From Methylosinus sp. C49 (GTDB lineage: Bacteria > Pseudomonadota > Alphaproteobacteria > Rhizobiales > Beijerinckiaceae), in NCBI RefSeq assembly GCF_009936375.1, contig NZ_AP022332.1:3566501-3630500 (forward strand): 64,000 nucleotides of DNA. Direction: 5' to 3'. A model generated the notes under the pieces. That model was given only the letters and a program-made list of their open reading frames with translations, was not told where the DNA came from and did not search any database. Positions 8,521 through 19,543 of the stretch are shown here, piece by piece. How positions within the stretch are numbered: the stretch's first letter is position 1; the number at the start of each line of letters is the position of its first letter. Both the position numbers and the translations under genes were made by a program.

Positions 8521-10317
8521 ATGAACATCGTCTCTCCCACCGTCACTTCGCCGCCGCTCGCAGAAGCGACCCCGCGGGAGATCGACCTCAGCGGCGAAAT
8601 CCCCTCCTTCGACACGCTGGATCGCGCCGCCCGCGCCTTTGCGGCGCGCTTCACGCAGGGCGTCTCGCCGCTCGCGCAAATGTCGGCCTGGCTCGATTGG
8701 GCGACGCATCTCTCCCGCGCGCCGGGACGGCAGATCGAACTCTCGCTCGCCGCCATGCAGGACGCCGCCAGATACGCCCAATTCGTCGCTCATGCGGCGC
8801 GCGGCGAGGCCGTCGCGGCGCCCTTCGCGCCCGCGCCTTTCGACAAGCGTTTCGACGACCCCGCCTGGGACGCGCCGCCTTTCGCCTTTTGGAAGCAGGG
8901 CTTTCTCGCGAGCGAGCATTGGTGGCGGCAGGCGACGCGCGAGGCGCGCGGCATGACGCCCAATGACGCCGCCCGCGTCGCCTTCATGGCGCAGCAATGG
9001 CTCGCGCTGTTCTCGCCCTCCAACGCCTTCTGGCTCAATCCCACGGTCATCGACCGCACGATGAAGGAAGGCGGCGCCAATCTCCTGCGCGGCGCGGAAA
9101 ATTTCATCGAGGACTATACACGCACGCTTCTGAACACGCCCAATGGCGGCAATGGCTTTCGCGTCGGCATCGACGTGGCGGCGACGCCGGGCGAGGTGAT
9201 CTTCCGCAATGAGCTGATCGAGCTCATTCAATACGGCCCCTCGACCGAGACCGTCCACGCCGAGCCCATATTGATCGTCCCGGCCTGGATCATGAAATAT
9301 TACGTGCTCGATCTGCGGCCGCAGAATTCGCTGACGCGCTATCTCGTCTCGCAGGGCTTCACCGTCTTCATGATCTCCTGGCGCAATCCGACGCCGGAAG
9401 ATCGCGATCTCTCCTTCGACGATTATCGCGTCTGCGGCGTGCTCGCCGCGCTGAATGCGATCGACGCCGTGCTGCCCGGCCGCAAGGTCCACGGCTGCGG
9501 CTATTGCCTCGGCGGCACGCTGCTCTCCATCACGGCAGCGGCGATGGCGCGCGATCACGACGAGCGTCTCGCAAGCCTCACTCTGCTCGCCGCGCAGACC
9601 GATTTCAGCGAGCCGGGCGAGCTGATGCTGTTCGTCGATGCGGCGCAAGTGGCGTTTTTGGAAGACATGATGTGGGATCAGGGCGTGCTCGACACGCGGC
9701 AGATGGCGGGCGCCTTCGCCGCGCTGCGTTCCAATGAGCTGGTCTGGGCCAAGGCGGTGCGCGAATATCTGCTCGGCGAGCGGCAGAAGCCCAATGATCT
9801 GATGGCCTGGAGCGCCGATCAGACGCGCATGCCCTATCGCATGCATTCGCAATATTTGCGCGGGCTTTTCCTCGAGAATCGCCTCACCGCCGGCCGCTAC
9901 GCCGTGGAGGGCGAGGTGGTGGCGCTGAAGGATATTTCCGCGCCAATGTTCGTCATCGGCACGGAGACCGACCATATCGCGCCCTGGCGCTCCGTGTACA
10001 AGGTCCATCTCTTCACCGACAATGAGCTGACCTTCGCGCTCACCACCGGCGGACATAACGCCGGCGTCGTCTCGGAGCCCGGCCGTCGCGGCCGCTCCTA
10101 TCATGTCGGCCTGCGCCCGGCGGGCGGCCACTATGTCTCCGCCGACAAATGGCTGGCCGCGGCGCGGCGGGAGGAAGGCTCCTGGTGGCCGCTCTGGGCG
10201 GAATGGCTCGCCGCCCATGGCTCGGCGGAGCGCGTTTCGCCGCCGCCCATGGGAGAAGCGACGCGAGGCTTTCCGCCGCTCTGCGCCGCGCCCGGAAACT
10301 ATGTCCACGAACATTGA
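8521..10317 (+). CDS. phaC: Poly(3-hydroxyalkanoate) synthase, class I type
   Basis: Polymerises (R)-3-hydroxyacyl-CoA into PHA granules in the cytoplasm. The 598-residue length fits class I enzymes. After an N-terminal domain comes an alpha/beta-hydrolase core with lipase-box-like GYCLGG (Cys329), Asp484 in TETDHIAPW and His512 in TGGHNAG, completing the Cys-Asp-His triad. The gene stands alone: no thiolase, reductase, phasin or phaR is adjacent. The downstream Crp-family gene starts 69 bp later and could be co-transcribed. Confidence 0.94.
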   Translation: MNIVSPTVTSPPLAEATPREIDLSGEIPSFDTLDRAARAFAARFTQGVSPLAQMSAWLDWATHLSRAPGRQIELSLAAMQDAARYAQFVAHAARGEAVAAPFAPAPFDKRFDDPAWDAPPFAFWKQGFLASEHWWRQATREARGMTPNDAARVAFMAQQWLALFSPSNAFWLNPTVIDRTMKEGGANLLRGAENFIEDYTRTLLNTPNGGNGFRVGIDVAATPGEVIFRNELIELIQYGPSTETVHAEPILIVPAWIMKYYVLDLRPQNSLTRYLVSQGFTVFMISWRNPTPEDRDLSFDDYRVCGVLAALNAIDAVLPGRKVHGCGYCLGGTLLSITAAAMARDHDERLASLTLLAAQTDFSEPGELMLFVDAAQVAFLEDMMWDQGVLDTRQMAGAFAALRSNELVWAKAVREYLLGERQKPNDLMAWSADQTRMPYRMHSQYLRGLFLENRLTAGRYAVEGEVVALKDISAPMFVIGTETDHIAPWRSVYKVHLFTDNELTFALTTGGHNAGVVSEPGRRGRSYHVGLRPAGGHYVSADKWLAAARREEGSWWPLWAEWLAAHGSAERVSPPPMGEATRGFPPLCAAPGNYVHEH

Positions 10318-10386
10318 GCGCTTTCCGCTCGACGCGCGGCGAAATACTCGTCAAAGTGCGATCGTGGCTCTGGGCGGGGCGATACC

Positions 10387-11079
10387 GTGTCGAATTCTTT
10401 GTTGCGCATTGCTTATTTCGAGGGGCTCGACCCCGCCGAGGCGGAGCGGATCGCCCGCAAATGCATTTGGCGGCGCGTCGATGAGCGCGAGCTCGTCGTC
10501 GATTACGACGACCGCTCGACCGACGTCTATTTCATCGTCTCCGGCGATCTGCGCGTGCTCATCCGCACGCCGGCAGGCAAGGAGGTCATTCTCTGCGATC
10601 TCCATCCCGGCCAGATTTTCGGGGAGATGGCGGCGATCGACGGGGCGGAACGCTCAGCCAATGTCTCGGCTCTGACCAAATCCGAGCTGTGCATCATGCC
10701 GTCGAGCGTGTTCAAAACCGTGCTGTTCAGCCAGCCGGCGGTCTGCGAGAAGGTGCTGCGCCTGCTGACGAAACGCATTCGCGATCTCAATTCCCGTCTG
10801 TTCGAGCGCTCCGTGCTCGATCTGCGCCACCGGCTCTACGCCGAGCTGCTGCGGCTGGCCCTGCCGCGCAAGGGCCATGAGGGCCAGTCGATCATCTCGC
10901 CGCCGCCGCTGCAGCACGATCTCGCCGCGCGCATCGGCTGCCGCCGCGAGCAGGTCAATCGCGAGGTGCAGGCGATGATCCACGAGGGCCTCGCCGAGAA
11001 GATCCGCGGCGGGCTGGTGCTGCTGCGCCCCTCGACGCTGGAGCAGCGTCTGACCGCCTGCCTCGAGCAGGCCGGCTGA
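10387..11079 (+). CDS. Crp/Fnr-family transcription regulator with intact cyclic-nucleotide pocket
   Basis: A DNA-binding regulator of 230 residues starting at GTG. The N-terminal cyclic-nucleotide-binding domain runs to about residue 120 and keeps the pocket signature IFGEMAAIDGAERSANV; the Glu and the Arg-Ser pair contact cAMP in Crp. The C-terminal winged helix-turn-helix (DLAARIGCRREQVNREVQAMIHEGL) is of Crp type. No Cys cluster of the Fnr kind is present. A class III cyclase gene is about 640 bp downstream on the same strand, so a local cAMP-Crp circuit is plausible. Confidence 0.88.
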   Translation: MSNSLLRIAYFEGLDPAEAERIARKCIWRRVDERELVVDYDDRSTDVYFIVSGDLRVLIRTPAGKEVILCDLHPGQIFGEMAAIDGAERSANVSALTKSELCIMPSSVFKTVLFSQPAVCEKVLRLLTKRIRDLNSRLFERSVLDLRHRLYAELLRLALPRKGHEGQSIISPPPLQHDLAARIGCRREQVNREVQAMIHEGLAEKIRGGLVLLRPSTLEQRLTACLEQAG

Positions 11080-11082
11080 GCC

Positions 11083-11110
11083 CGCCTCTGTGCGCTCTCG
11101 CACAGAGGCG
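11083..11110. terminator. Hairpin after the Crp-family gene
   Basis: A perfect dyad with 12-bp arms (11083-11094 and 11099-11110) and a 4-base CTCT loop sits 4 bp after the stop codon. It lacks a T-run, so it may pause rather than fully terminate transcription. Confidence 0.6.
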
Positions 11111-11180
11111 CGACCGCGCACCCGCCTAATATGGCGATACGCGCTCGACCAGAGCGCCCAACCCGCCGGACGAGCCCGCA

Positions 11181-11666
11181 ATGTCCTTTGCTCTCATCTC
11201 CCTTTCTCTTTGCGCCGAGCTCTGCGGGCTCGGCCCCCATGAGATGATTCCCGGCGCCACGCCCTCGCCCGCTCATCGATCCCTTTACGAGAGCTATCTG
11301 ATGCTCTGTGATCGTGGCGCTGATTTCGTTCGCGATCTCATCGTCTCCGACATGCGCCGAGCGCTCGACATAGGCGCGACCCGCCGCGCCGCCGAGCTGC
11401 TGCTGGTGCTGCGCCGCTTCCTCTCGGTTCCACGCGGCGCGCCGCGCTTTCGGGCGCCGCCGCCGGACGCGATGGCGCTGGAAGCCGCTCTCGGGGTCAT
11501 CGACAGGCTCGCTGCGCTGCGCCCGTCGCCCGAGGCGTCGCGCCTCTCCCGATACGGTCATGCGCGGGGCCGGCCTCTCGACGTGACCTGCCGGCGACAG
11601 CCGGGCGGCTTATGCGCGGCGCGGCCCGGCCCGGCTTGCGCGCCGCGGCGTTTCGAGTCAGCTTGA
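11181..11666 (+). CDS. Hypothetical protein, 161 aa
   Basis: I do not recognise this protein. It has no membrane segment or signal peptide beyond a mildly hydrophobic start. The central part (residues about 35-80, ESYLMLCDRGADFVRDLIVSDMRRALDIGATRRAAELLLVLRR) reads as plausible helices. The tail after about residue 120 is Arg/Pro-rich and looks less like real protein. The ribosome site is weak. It fills the gap between the Crp-family gene and the cyclase gene on the same strand; a shorter gene or a chance frame is possible. Confidence 0.4.
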   Translation: MSFALISLSLCAELCGLGPHEMIPGATPSPAHRSLYESYLMLCDRGADFVRDLIVSDMRRALDIGATRRAAELLLVLRRFLSVPRGAPRFRAPPPDAMALEAALGVIDRLAALRPSPEASRLSRYGHARGRPLDVTCRRQPGGLCAARPGPACAPRRFESA

Positions 11667-11721
11667 ACCGCGCCTTCGGCGAACATCTCGTGTCCTCCAT
11701 GGACGCGCAAAGGAGGCGTGA

Positions 11722-13956
11722 TTGAAGCGGTCGCGGCGACGCAGGCCCGCCTATTTTCTCGCGACGGCCACGGCGGCCGTCGCCCTGCTCGCGATCGGCC
11801 GGCTGCAGCCGCCGGCCTTGGACGATCTGCGCAATTTCGTCTTCGACTCCTATCAGCGCCTCGCCCCACGCCCCTATGATCCCGGCCTTCCCGTGCGCGT
11901 GATCGCGGTGGATGAGGACAGCCTCGCCGCCTTCGGCCAATGGCCGTGGCCGCGCACGCGGCTCGCCACGCTGCTCGACAAGCTCGTCGAGGCGGGCGCG
12001 GCGGCCGTCGCCTTCGATATCGTCTTCGCCGAGACGGATCAGACCAGCCTCGATCATTATGCGCGAGGCCTGCCGGACGGCCCCGCCAAGACGCAGATCG
12101 CCACCATCGCCGCCGGCGCCATTCCCAATGATCGGATTTTCGCGCAGTCCATCGCCGCCGCTCCGGCGGCGCTCGGCCTCACCCTCTCGAGCGCCGGGCA
12201 AGAGCGCGCGCCGCCGCAAAAGGCGGGCGTCGCCATCGCCGGCGACGATCCCTCCGCCTTCCTCGCCGCCTTCCCCGCCGCTGTCGCGCCGATCGCGGAA
12301 CTGGCCGCGGCGGCGCGCGGCCTCGGCGCGACCAATTGGGCGCCCGATCGCGACGGCGTCGTGCGCCGCATTCCGCTGCTCGCCATAGGCCCCGGCGGCG
12401 GCGTCACGCCCTCCCTCGCGCTGGAGGCGCTACGCGTCGCCCAGGGCGCCTCGACGATCATCGTCCGCTCTTCCAACGCCAGCGGCGAAACCGCCTTCGG
12501 ACGCCAGACCGGCGTCAATGCGGTCAAGGTGGGCGCCTTCGAGATCGCCGTCGGCTCCATAGCGGATATTCGCCCACGCTATGGAGCCGAGGCGCCCCGG
12601 CGCATCGTCTCGGCGGCCGCAATTCTCGAGGATCGCGCGCCGCGCGACGAGATCGACGGGCGCATCATATTCATCGGCACCACCGCCGTCGGCCTCGGCG
12701 ATATTCGCGCGACGCCGCTGCAGCCGACCATTCCCGGCGTCGAGATTCATGCGCAAATTCTCGAATCGCTGCTCTCGGGCGCGCTGCTATCGAGGCCCGA
12801 TTGGGCCAATGGCCTCGAGCTCGTGGTCGCCGGCGCGGCATTCCTGCTCATCGCCGCGCTGCTGCCGCTGGTCGCGCCCTTGATCTCGGCGCTCGCCGCG
12901 ATCGGCTCGATCGGCGCGCTCTTCGCCGCGTCTTTCCTCGCTTTCGATCGCTACGGCCTGCTCGTCGACGCTGCTTTCCCCAGCCTCTCGGTCGCTCTCG
13001 CCTATGGCGTCGGCGCCGTGGCGTTATGGCGCCAAGATCAAGCTGCGCGGCGCCATGTGCATATGGCTTTCGGCAAATTCATCGCGCCCGCCGTCGTCGA
13101 GGGCCTCGTCGAGCACCCCGAGCGGCTGGTGCTCGGCGGCGAGACGCGCGAGCTCACCGTGCTGTTCTCCGATCTGCGCGATTTCTCGACCATCTCGGAG
13201 GGGCTGAGCGCGCAAGAGCTCACGCATTTCATGAACGCCTATCTGACGCCGATGACGGACGCCATTCTCGATCGCGAAGGCACGGTCGACAAATATATAG
13301 GCGACGCCATCATGGCGTTCTGGAATGCGCCGCTCGATATCGCCGATCATCCGCGCAAGGCTATTCGAGCCGCGCTCGATATGCGCGCGGCCATGGCGCG
13401 TTTCAACGACGAGCGCGCCGCCGAGGCGACGCGCGAAGGACGCGACTATCGCAAGGCGGCGATGGGCATAGGACTCAATCTGGGGCCTTGCAGCGTCGGC
13501 AATATGGGCTCGACGCGACGCTTCGACTATTCGATCCTCGGCGACGTGGTGAATCTCACGTCGCGGCTCGAAGGACTGTGTAAATGGTTTCGCGTGGATA
13601 TTCTCGTTTCCGGCGATTTGCGCGACGCCGCCGCGGGCTTCGCCTGGCTCGATCTCGGCGCGGCGCAAGTCGTCGGACGTTCGACGCCGACGCGCATCTA
13701 TGCGCTCGCCGGAGACGAGAGCTTTGCGGCGAGCCCGGCTTTCATGGCATGGCGTGACGAACATGTGAGGATGATGCGTTATCATGCCGAATGGGAATTC
13801 GCCCGCGCCCGCGTCGCAGCGGCGGAATTGAGGGCGTCCGTCGAATCGCATTGGAGTGGTTGCTATATGGCTATGGAACAGCGATTTGCAGCCTTCGAGG
13901 CGGCTCCCCCCATGCGGAACGGAGGCGCGCCCATTTGGAAGATGGACAGCAAATGA
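11722..13956 (+). CDS. CHASE2-domain class III adenylate/guanylate cyclase
   Basis: A membrane sensor cyclase of 744 residues. It starts at TTG, backed by a perfect AGGAGG five bases upstream. After an N-terminal membrane anchor comes an extracytoplasmic CHASE2 region (residues about 40-350), three hydrophobic segments (about 365-440) and a cytoplasmic cyclase domain. Catalytic residues are all visible: the metal Asp in VLFSDLRDFS and GDAIMAF, Lys in TVDKYIGD, and Asn/Arg in NLTSRLEG. The Lys suggests ATP as substrate. It shares a region with a Crp-family regulator and overlaps the HD-domain gene by ATGA. Confidence 0.92.
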   Translation: MKRSRRRRPAYFLATATAAVALLAIGRLQPPALDDLRNFVFDSYQRLAPRPYDPGLPVRVIAVDEDSLAAFGQWPWPRTRLATLLDKLVEAGAAAVAFDIVFAETDQTSLDHYARGLPDGPAKTQIATIAAGAIPNDRIFAQSIAAAPAALGLTLSSAGQERAPPQKAGVAIAGDDPSAFLAAFPAAVAPIAELAAAARGLGATNWAPDRDGVVRRIPLLAIGPGGGVTPSLALEALRVAQGASTIIVRSSNASGETAFGRQTGVNAVKVGAFEIAVGSIADIRPRYGAEAPRRIVSAAAILEDRAPRDEIDGRIIFIGTTAVGLGDIRATPLQPTIPGVEIHAQILESLLSGALLSRPDWANGLELVVAGAAFLLIAALLPLVAPLISALAAIGSIGALFAASFLAFDRYGLLVDAAFPSLSVALAYGVGAVALWRQDQAARRHVHMAFGKFIAPAVVEGLVEHPERLVLGGETRELTVLFSDLRDFSTISEGLSAQELTHFMNAYLTPMTDAILDREGTVDKYIGDAIMAFWNAPLDIADHPRKAIRAALDMRAAMARFNDERAAEATREGRDYRKAAMGIGLNLGPCSVGNMGSTRRFDYSILGDVVNLTSRLEGLCKWFRVDILVSGDLRDAAAGFAWLDLGAAQVVGRSTPTRIYALAGDESFAASPAFMAWRDEHVRMMRYHAEWEFARARVAAAELRASVESHWSGCYMAMEQRFAAFEAAPPMRNGGAPIWKMDSK

Positions 13957-14645
13957 CGGGCGCGACAGTGGAAAACGCGGATGAGACGCGCAGGCTGCGC
14001 TATTGGCGGCGAATCGCGGAGGCGCATGAGCCGGGCGCCTATGAGGCGCTCGACCAAGCCTATCGCCAGCCGCATCGCGCCTATCACAGCTGGGCGCATA
14101 TAGACGAGCTGCTCGCCGGACTCGAGCGTTTCGATTCGCTCGCCGCGCGGCCCGATCTCGTCACCGCGGCGATCTTCTGGCACGACGCCGTGCATCTGGC
14201 GCGCGATCCAGATGGAAAGACGCGGCTCGACCGGCAGAATGTGCGCGACAGCGTCGCCGCCTTCCGTCGCCACACGGTTCTCGCGGGAAGCGAAGCGCAG
14301 GCCGTCGAAGATCTGGTGATGGCGACCTCCGATCACGCCGGCGCGCGCGCAACGACGGAGCATTACGAGGGCTTCTCCGGCGATCTCGATCTCTTCGTCG
14401 ATCTCGATCTCAGCCCGCTCGCCGCGCCTTGGGAAATCTTCGCCGCCAACACGCAGAAGATTCGTTCGGAATCCATCGGCGTCGAGGAGGCGGAATTCGC
14501 CGCTAATCAGGCGAAGATGCTGGAGGGGCTGGCGCAAGGCGACAGGCCGGTGTTTCGCCGCGCGGAAACGCACGCGGCGTGGGACGCGATCGCGCGCGTC
14601 AATCTCGCGCGCTGCATCGCCGGGCTGCGCGCCGCGGGACGCTGA
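13953..14645 (+). CDS. HD-domain predicted metal-dependent phosphohydrolase
   Basis: A cytosolic protein of 230 residues. The HD signature is visible as HRAYHSWAHIDELL (first His) and AAIFWHDAVH (His-Asp pair), with later SDHAG. The family hydrolyses phosphate bonds of unknown substrates, sometimes nucleotides. Its ATG overlaps the stop of the cyclase gene, so the two are translationally coupled; a role in removing or balancing a nucleotide signal is only inference. It ends about 30 bp before a shared terminator. Confidence 0.8.
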   Translation: MTGATVENADETRRLRYWRRIAEAHEPGAYEALDQAYRQPHRAYHSWAHIDELLAGLERFDSLAARPDLVTAAIFWHDAVHLARDPDGKTRLDRQNVRDSVAAFRRHTVLAGSEAQAVEDLVMATSDHAGARATTEHYEGFSGDLDLFVDLDLSPLAAPWEIFAANTQKIRSESIGVEEAEFAANQAKMLEGLAQGDRPVFRRAETHAAWDAIARVNLARCIAGLRAAGR

Positions 14646-14675
14646 CGCAGAAGACCCAAAGAAACGCACGAAAAA

Positions 14676-14697
14676 AAGCCCGGCTCACGCCGGGCTT
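14676..14697. terminator. Bidirectional intrinsic terminator
   Basis: A perfect 9-bp stem (14676-14684/14689-14697) with a TCAC loop has a run of seven A on its left (14671-14677, partly inside the stem) and TTCTT on its right. It lies between the convergent HD-domain gene and ftsH and can stop transcription from both sides. Confidence 0.88.
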
Positions 14698-14719
14698 CTT
14701 GCTTTCGAGGGACGTCCGA

Positions 14720-16645
<1,926 letters not shown>

Positions 16646-16930
16646 CGACGACCTCCGACGGACCGTCAGCCGGCCGCGGGAGACACATTTCCCGCGTCGA
16701 CGGCGCGTGTCGCTTTTATGACCTTACGACAGCATTCCCAAGTCGCCAAATTAAATGCAGTCATGCGCCATGGCGAGAAAACATGAGCCGGGCCGCGGTC
16801 CGAGCGTCGTCTGCGCCGCGGCCGCGCTCTACCGCGCGACCGAGACAAAAAGTCGCAGCGCCGCTCCGTCGCGGGCGCCTTTTTCCGAGCCTGCGCTCAG
16901 ACAGATATGATTTGAAAAGGAGAGCGGCGG

Positions 16931-18571
16931 ATGGAGGAGGCGAGCGTCGGCTCTGCGACACTCGGCTTTCGCGCGCGCGGGATGCATTGCCACGGCTGCG
17001 AGCGCGCCATAGAGCGCGCCGTCGGCGAGCTTCCCGGCATTGCGAGCGTGAAGGCCGATTATCCGACCGAGCGCGTGAGCGTGGCCTATGACCCCGCCGC
17101 CGTCACGCCCGAGGCGATCCGCGCCGCGGTCGAGCGCCAGGGCTATCGCGCCGTCCCCACGGAGGAGCCCGCCGGCGGCCGCCTCGGCAAGATTCTCGGC
17201 GTCCTCCTCGGCCTCGCGGGCGTCGCTCTGCTGATCTTCATCGACACGCATTGGATCGGCGAGGCCGGCGCGCCGGACGTCAGCCGCCATATGAGCCTCG
17301 AGCTGATTTTCCTGCTCGGCCTGCTCACCGGCTTTCATTGCATCGGAATGTGCGGCGGCTTCGTGCTGAGCTACACGGCCGATGACGCGCGGCTCGGACG
17401 TCCATCCTATCGCTCGCATCTGCTCTATGGCGCGGGCAAGACGATCTCCTACACGGCGATCGGCGCCTTGTTCGGCCTCGTCGGCGCCTTCATCGCCTTC
17501 ACGCCCATGCTGCGCGGCGTCGCCGGCGTCGCGGCGGGCGCTTTTCTGATCGTCTTCGGCCTCAACATGCTCGGCCTGTTCGCGCCGCTGCGGCGCTTTC
17601 GCTTCGCTCTGCCCGCGCCCTTGCAGCGCTCTGTCGACCGGCGTGCGGCGGGCTCGCATCGGCCTTTCGTCATCGGCCTCTTGAACGGGCTGATGATCGC
17701 CTGCGGGCCGCTGCAGGCGATGTATGTGATGGCGGCGGGAACCGGCAGCGCGCTCGAGGGCGCGAAAATGCTGCTCGCTTTCGGGCTCGGCACGCTGCCC
17801 GTCATGATGAGCTTCGGCGCTCTGTCGACTCTGGTCTCTGCCTCGCTGACGCATCGCCTGCTGATGGCCTCCGGTGCGATCGTCGTGGCGCTCGGCGCGG
17901 TGATGATCAATCGCGGCATGATCCTCACGGGCTGGGGCTATGATCTGCAATCCATGATCGGAAACTTGCGCGGCGCAGCCGAGCGCTCGATTCTTTCACC
18001 TGCGCCTGCGCCCTCCCCTGCGCCGGCAGCCGCGCCCGCTGTGGGGCCGCAGGCTTCGGCGCCGCAGCCGCGCGGCGCCTATCAGACGATCGAGATGGAT
18101 GTCGTCGCCACGGGCTTCTTGCCCAATCGTTTCACGCTCGCCAAGGGAGTCCCCGTGCATTGGGTGATCGACGGCAAGGAGATCACCAATTGCAACAAGC
18201 GCATCGTCGTTCCGAGTCTCGCCCTCGAATTCGACGTGAAGCCCGGCGTCCAGACGATCGAGTTCACGCCGCGCGCGGCCGGCGTCATTCATTGGAGCTG
18301 CTGGATGGGCATGCTGCGCGGCGAGTTCGACGTGCAGAACGCGCCCGCGCCGGCCATCGCCGCGAAGCCTGCGGAAGAAAGGCCGAGCGCGCGCTCCGTC
18401 GCGCATGACGACCTCTATCGCATCGCCGCGGGCGACACGCTGCGCAACATCGCCGTGAAGCTCTATGGCGACGGCACGCGCTGGAAGGAGATTCTCGCCG
18501 CCAATCCGGGGCTCGATCCGCGGCGGCTGAAGCCCGGCGAAACGATAAGGGCGCCGCGCGACGAGCGCTGA
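16931..18571 (+). CDS. HMA - SafE/UreH-like membrane - cupredoxin - LysM fusion protein
   Basis: A 546-residue membrane protein with four parts. Residues about 9-75 form a heavy-metal-associated domain with the metal motif MHCHGCE (Cys20, Cys23). Residues about 85-340 form a six-to-seven helix TauE/SafE (UreH-like) membrane domain beginning FLLGLLTGFHCIGMCGGF. After a Pro/Ala linker, residues about 380-470 form a cupredoxin-like domain ending HWSCWMGMLRGEF. The last 55 residues are a LysM domain (DDLYRIAAGDTLRNIAVKLYG...). Copper or metal trafficking at the envelope is likely; the LysM end suggests anchoring to peptidoglycan. Direction and substrate are unknown. Confidence 0.85.
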   Translation: MEEASVGSATLGFRARGMHCHGCERAIERAVGELPGIASVKADYPTERVSVAYDPAAVTPEAIRAAVERQGYRAVPTEEPAGGRLGKILGVLLGLAGVALLIFIDTHWIGEAGAPDVSRHMSLELIFLLGLLTGFHCIGMCGGFVLSYTADDARLGRPSYRSHLLYGAGKTISYTAIGALFGLVGAFIAFTPMLRGVAGVAAGAFLIVFGLNMLGLFAPLRRFRFALPAPLQRSVDRRAAGSHRPFVIGLLNGLMIACGPLQAMYVMAAGTGSALEGAKMLLAFGLGTLPVMMSFGALSTLVSASLTHRLLMASGAIVVALGAVMINRGMILTGWGYDLQSMIGNLRGAAERSILSPAPAPSPAPAAAPAVGPQASAPQPRGAYQTIEMDVVATGFLPNRFTLAKGVPVHWVIDGKEITNCNKRIVVPSLALEFDVKPGVQTIEFTPRAAGVIHWSCWMGMLRGEFDVQNAPAPAIAAKPAEERPSARSVAHDDLYRIAAGDTLRNIAVKLYGDGTRWKEILAANPGLDPRRLKPGETIRAPRDER

Positions 18572-18575
18572 CCGC

Positions 18576-18869
18576 TCACGCCAAATATTTGGGCAGCTCG
18601 CGCTCGAATTCGGGAAAATACAGCGAAATCACGCTCACATCGAATTGTCCGAGAATCTGCTCCTTGGGCTCGCGCTCGAGCAGGAAGCGAAAGGCCGCGT
18701 CGAGACATTGCTCGGCGCTGGAAACGCCGCCGCCCAATCGCTCGGCGAGCACGCGCGACATGGTCACGCGATGGCGCGACTTGCTCGCGGCGTCACGCAC
18801 GACGACATCGAAGGTGAGGGTATTGGGAGCGCCATTGTCGCGGCGCGCAATATCGATCGCGATGGTCAT
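18576..18869 (-). CDS. Hypothetical protein, 97 aa, downstream of glutathione peroxidase
   Basis: Not recognised as a named family. A soluble 97-residue protein that begins MTIAIDIARRDNG, followed by beta-strand-like sequence (TLTFDVVVRDAASKSRHRVTMSR) and a helical segment with a Cys (SAEQCLDAAFRFLLERE). It ends with an acidic motif SVISLYFPEFERELPKYL. Its ATG overlaps the stop of the upstream glutathione peroxidase gene, which argues for a real, coupled gene. It converges with the metal-fusion gene at a 4-bp gap. Confidence 0.72.
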   Translation of the reverse strand: MTIAIDIARRDNGAPNTLTFDVVVRDAASKSRHRVTMSRVLAERLGGGVSSAEQCLDAAFRFLLEREPKEQILGQFDVSVISLYFPEFERELPKYLA

Positions 18870-19372
18870 GCAGCCTCCGCCAGAAGCGTCTCTATATCCG
18901 CCGCGATCGCCTGCGGCCGATCGGTCGGCGCATAGCGCTTCACGACGCGGCCCTTTCGATCGACGAGAAATTTGGTGAAATTCCATTTGATCGCCTGCGT
19001 GCCCAAAACTCCGGGCGCCTGCGCCTTCAAGAAACGATAGAGCGGATGCGCGTTCTCGCCATTCACGTCGATCTTGGCGAAGAGCGGAAAGGTGACGTCA
19101 TAGCTCGCCGAGCAGAAGGCGCCGATGGCGGCCTCGTCGCCGGGCTCCTGATGGCCGAACTGGTTGCAGGGAAAGCCGAGCACGGCGAAGCCGCGGTCGC
19201 GATAGGCGCGCCACAGCGCCTCGAGCCCCTGATATTGCGGAGTGAAGCCGCATTTGCTCGCGACATTGACGATCAGCAGCGCCTGGCCGGCCCAATCGGC
19301 GAGGCTCACGCTGTCGCCGTTCAGGCGACGCGCTTCGAAATCATGGACGCGATTCTCGCGGACAGGGCTCAT
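18866..19372 (-). CDS. Glutathione peroxidase family protein (Cys type), copy 1
   Basis: Thiol-dependent peroxidase of 168 residues. The peroxidatic Cys is in NVASKCGFTPQY, the Gln in GFPCNQFG and the Trp in IKWNFTKF, the catalytic triad of the family. Cys replaces selenocysteine, as in most bacteria. The start at 19372 gives the family length; a longer frame upstream is Arg-rich and unlikely. It is followed in the same operon by a 97-residue unknown and preceded by a second peroxidase of the same family 170 bp away. Confidence 0.92.
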   Translation of the reverse strand: MSPVRENRVHDFEARRLNGDSVSLADWAGQALLIVNVASKCGFTPQYQGLEALWRAYRDRGFAVLGFPCNQFGHQEPGDEAAIGAFCSASYDVTFPLFAKIDVNGENAHPLYRFLKAQAPGVLGTQAIKWNFTKFLVDRKGRVVKRYAPTDRPQAIAADIETLLAEAA

Positions 19373-19543
19373 GGCCGAGGCGACCTTTCGACATATTCGC
19401 CTCGATCGCGGCGCGCGAGGGGCTCCCCGAAACCGCCGCTGAACGGCGGATCGGCGGAGCCACTCGGCCAATATGGCGCAGACTCGCGCTTTCGTCACCG
19501 CGCCCGCCGGCATCTAGAGCCGATAGCGGGCACTTTCCGTCTC

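Noticed and set aside
8431-10314. 627-codon leftward frame opposite phaC
   Set aside because: It mirrors phaC almost end to end. PhaC has a complete catalytic triad, while the antisense product is low-complexity.
16829-17950. 373-codon leftward frame opposite the metal-fusion gene
   Set aside because: The sequence is rich in His, Gln, Arg and Ala with no fold, as expected for the antisense of membrane-helix codons.
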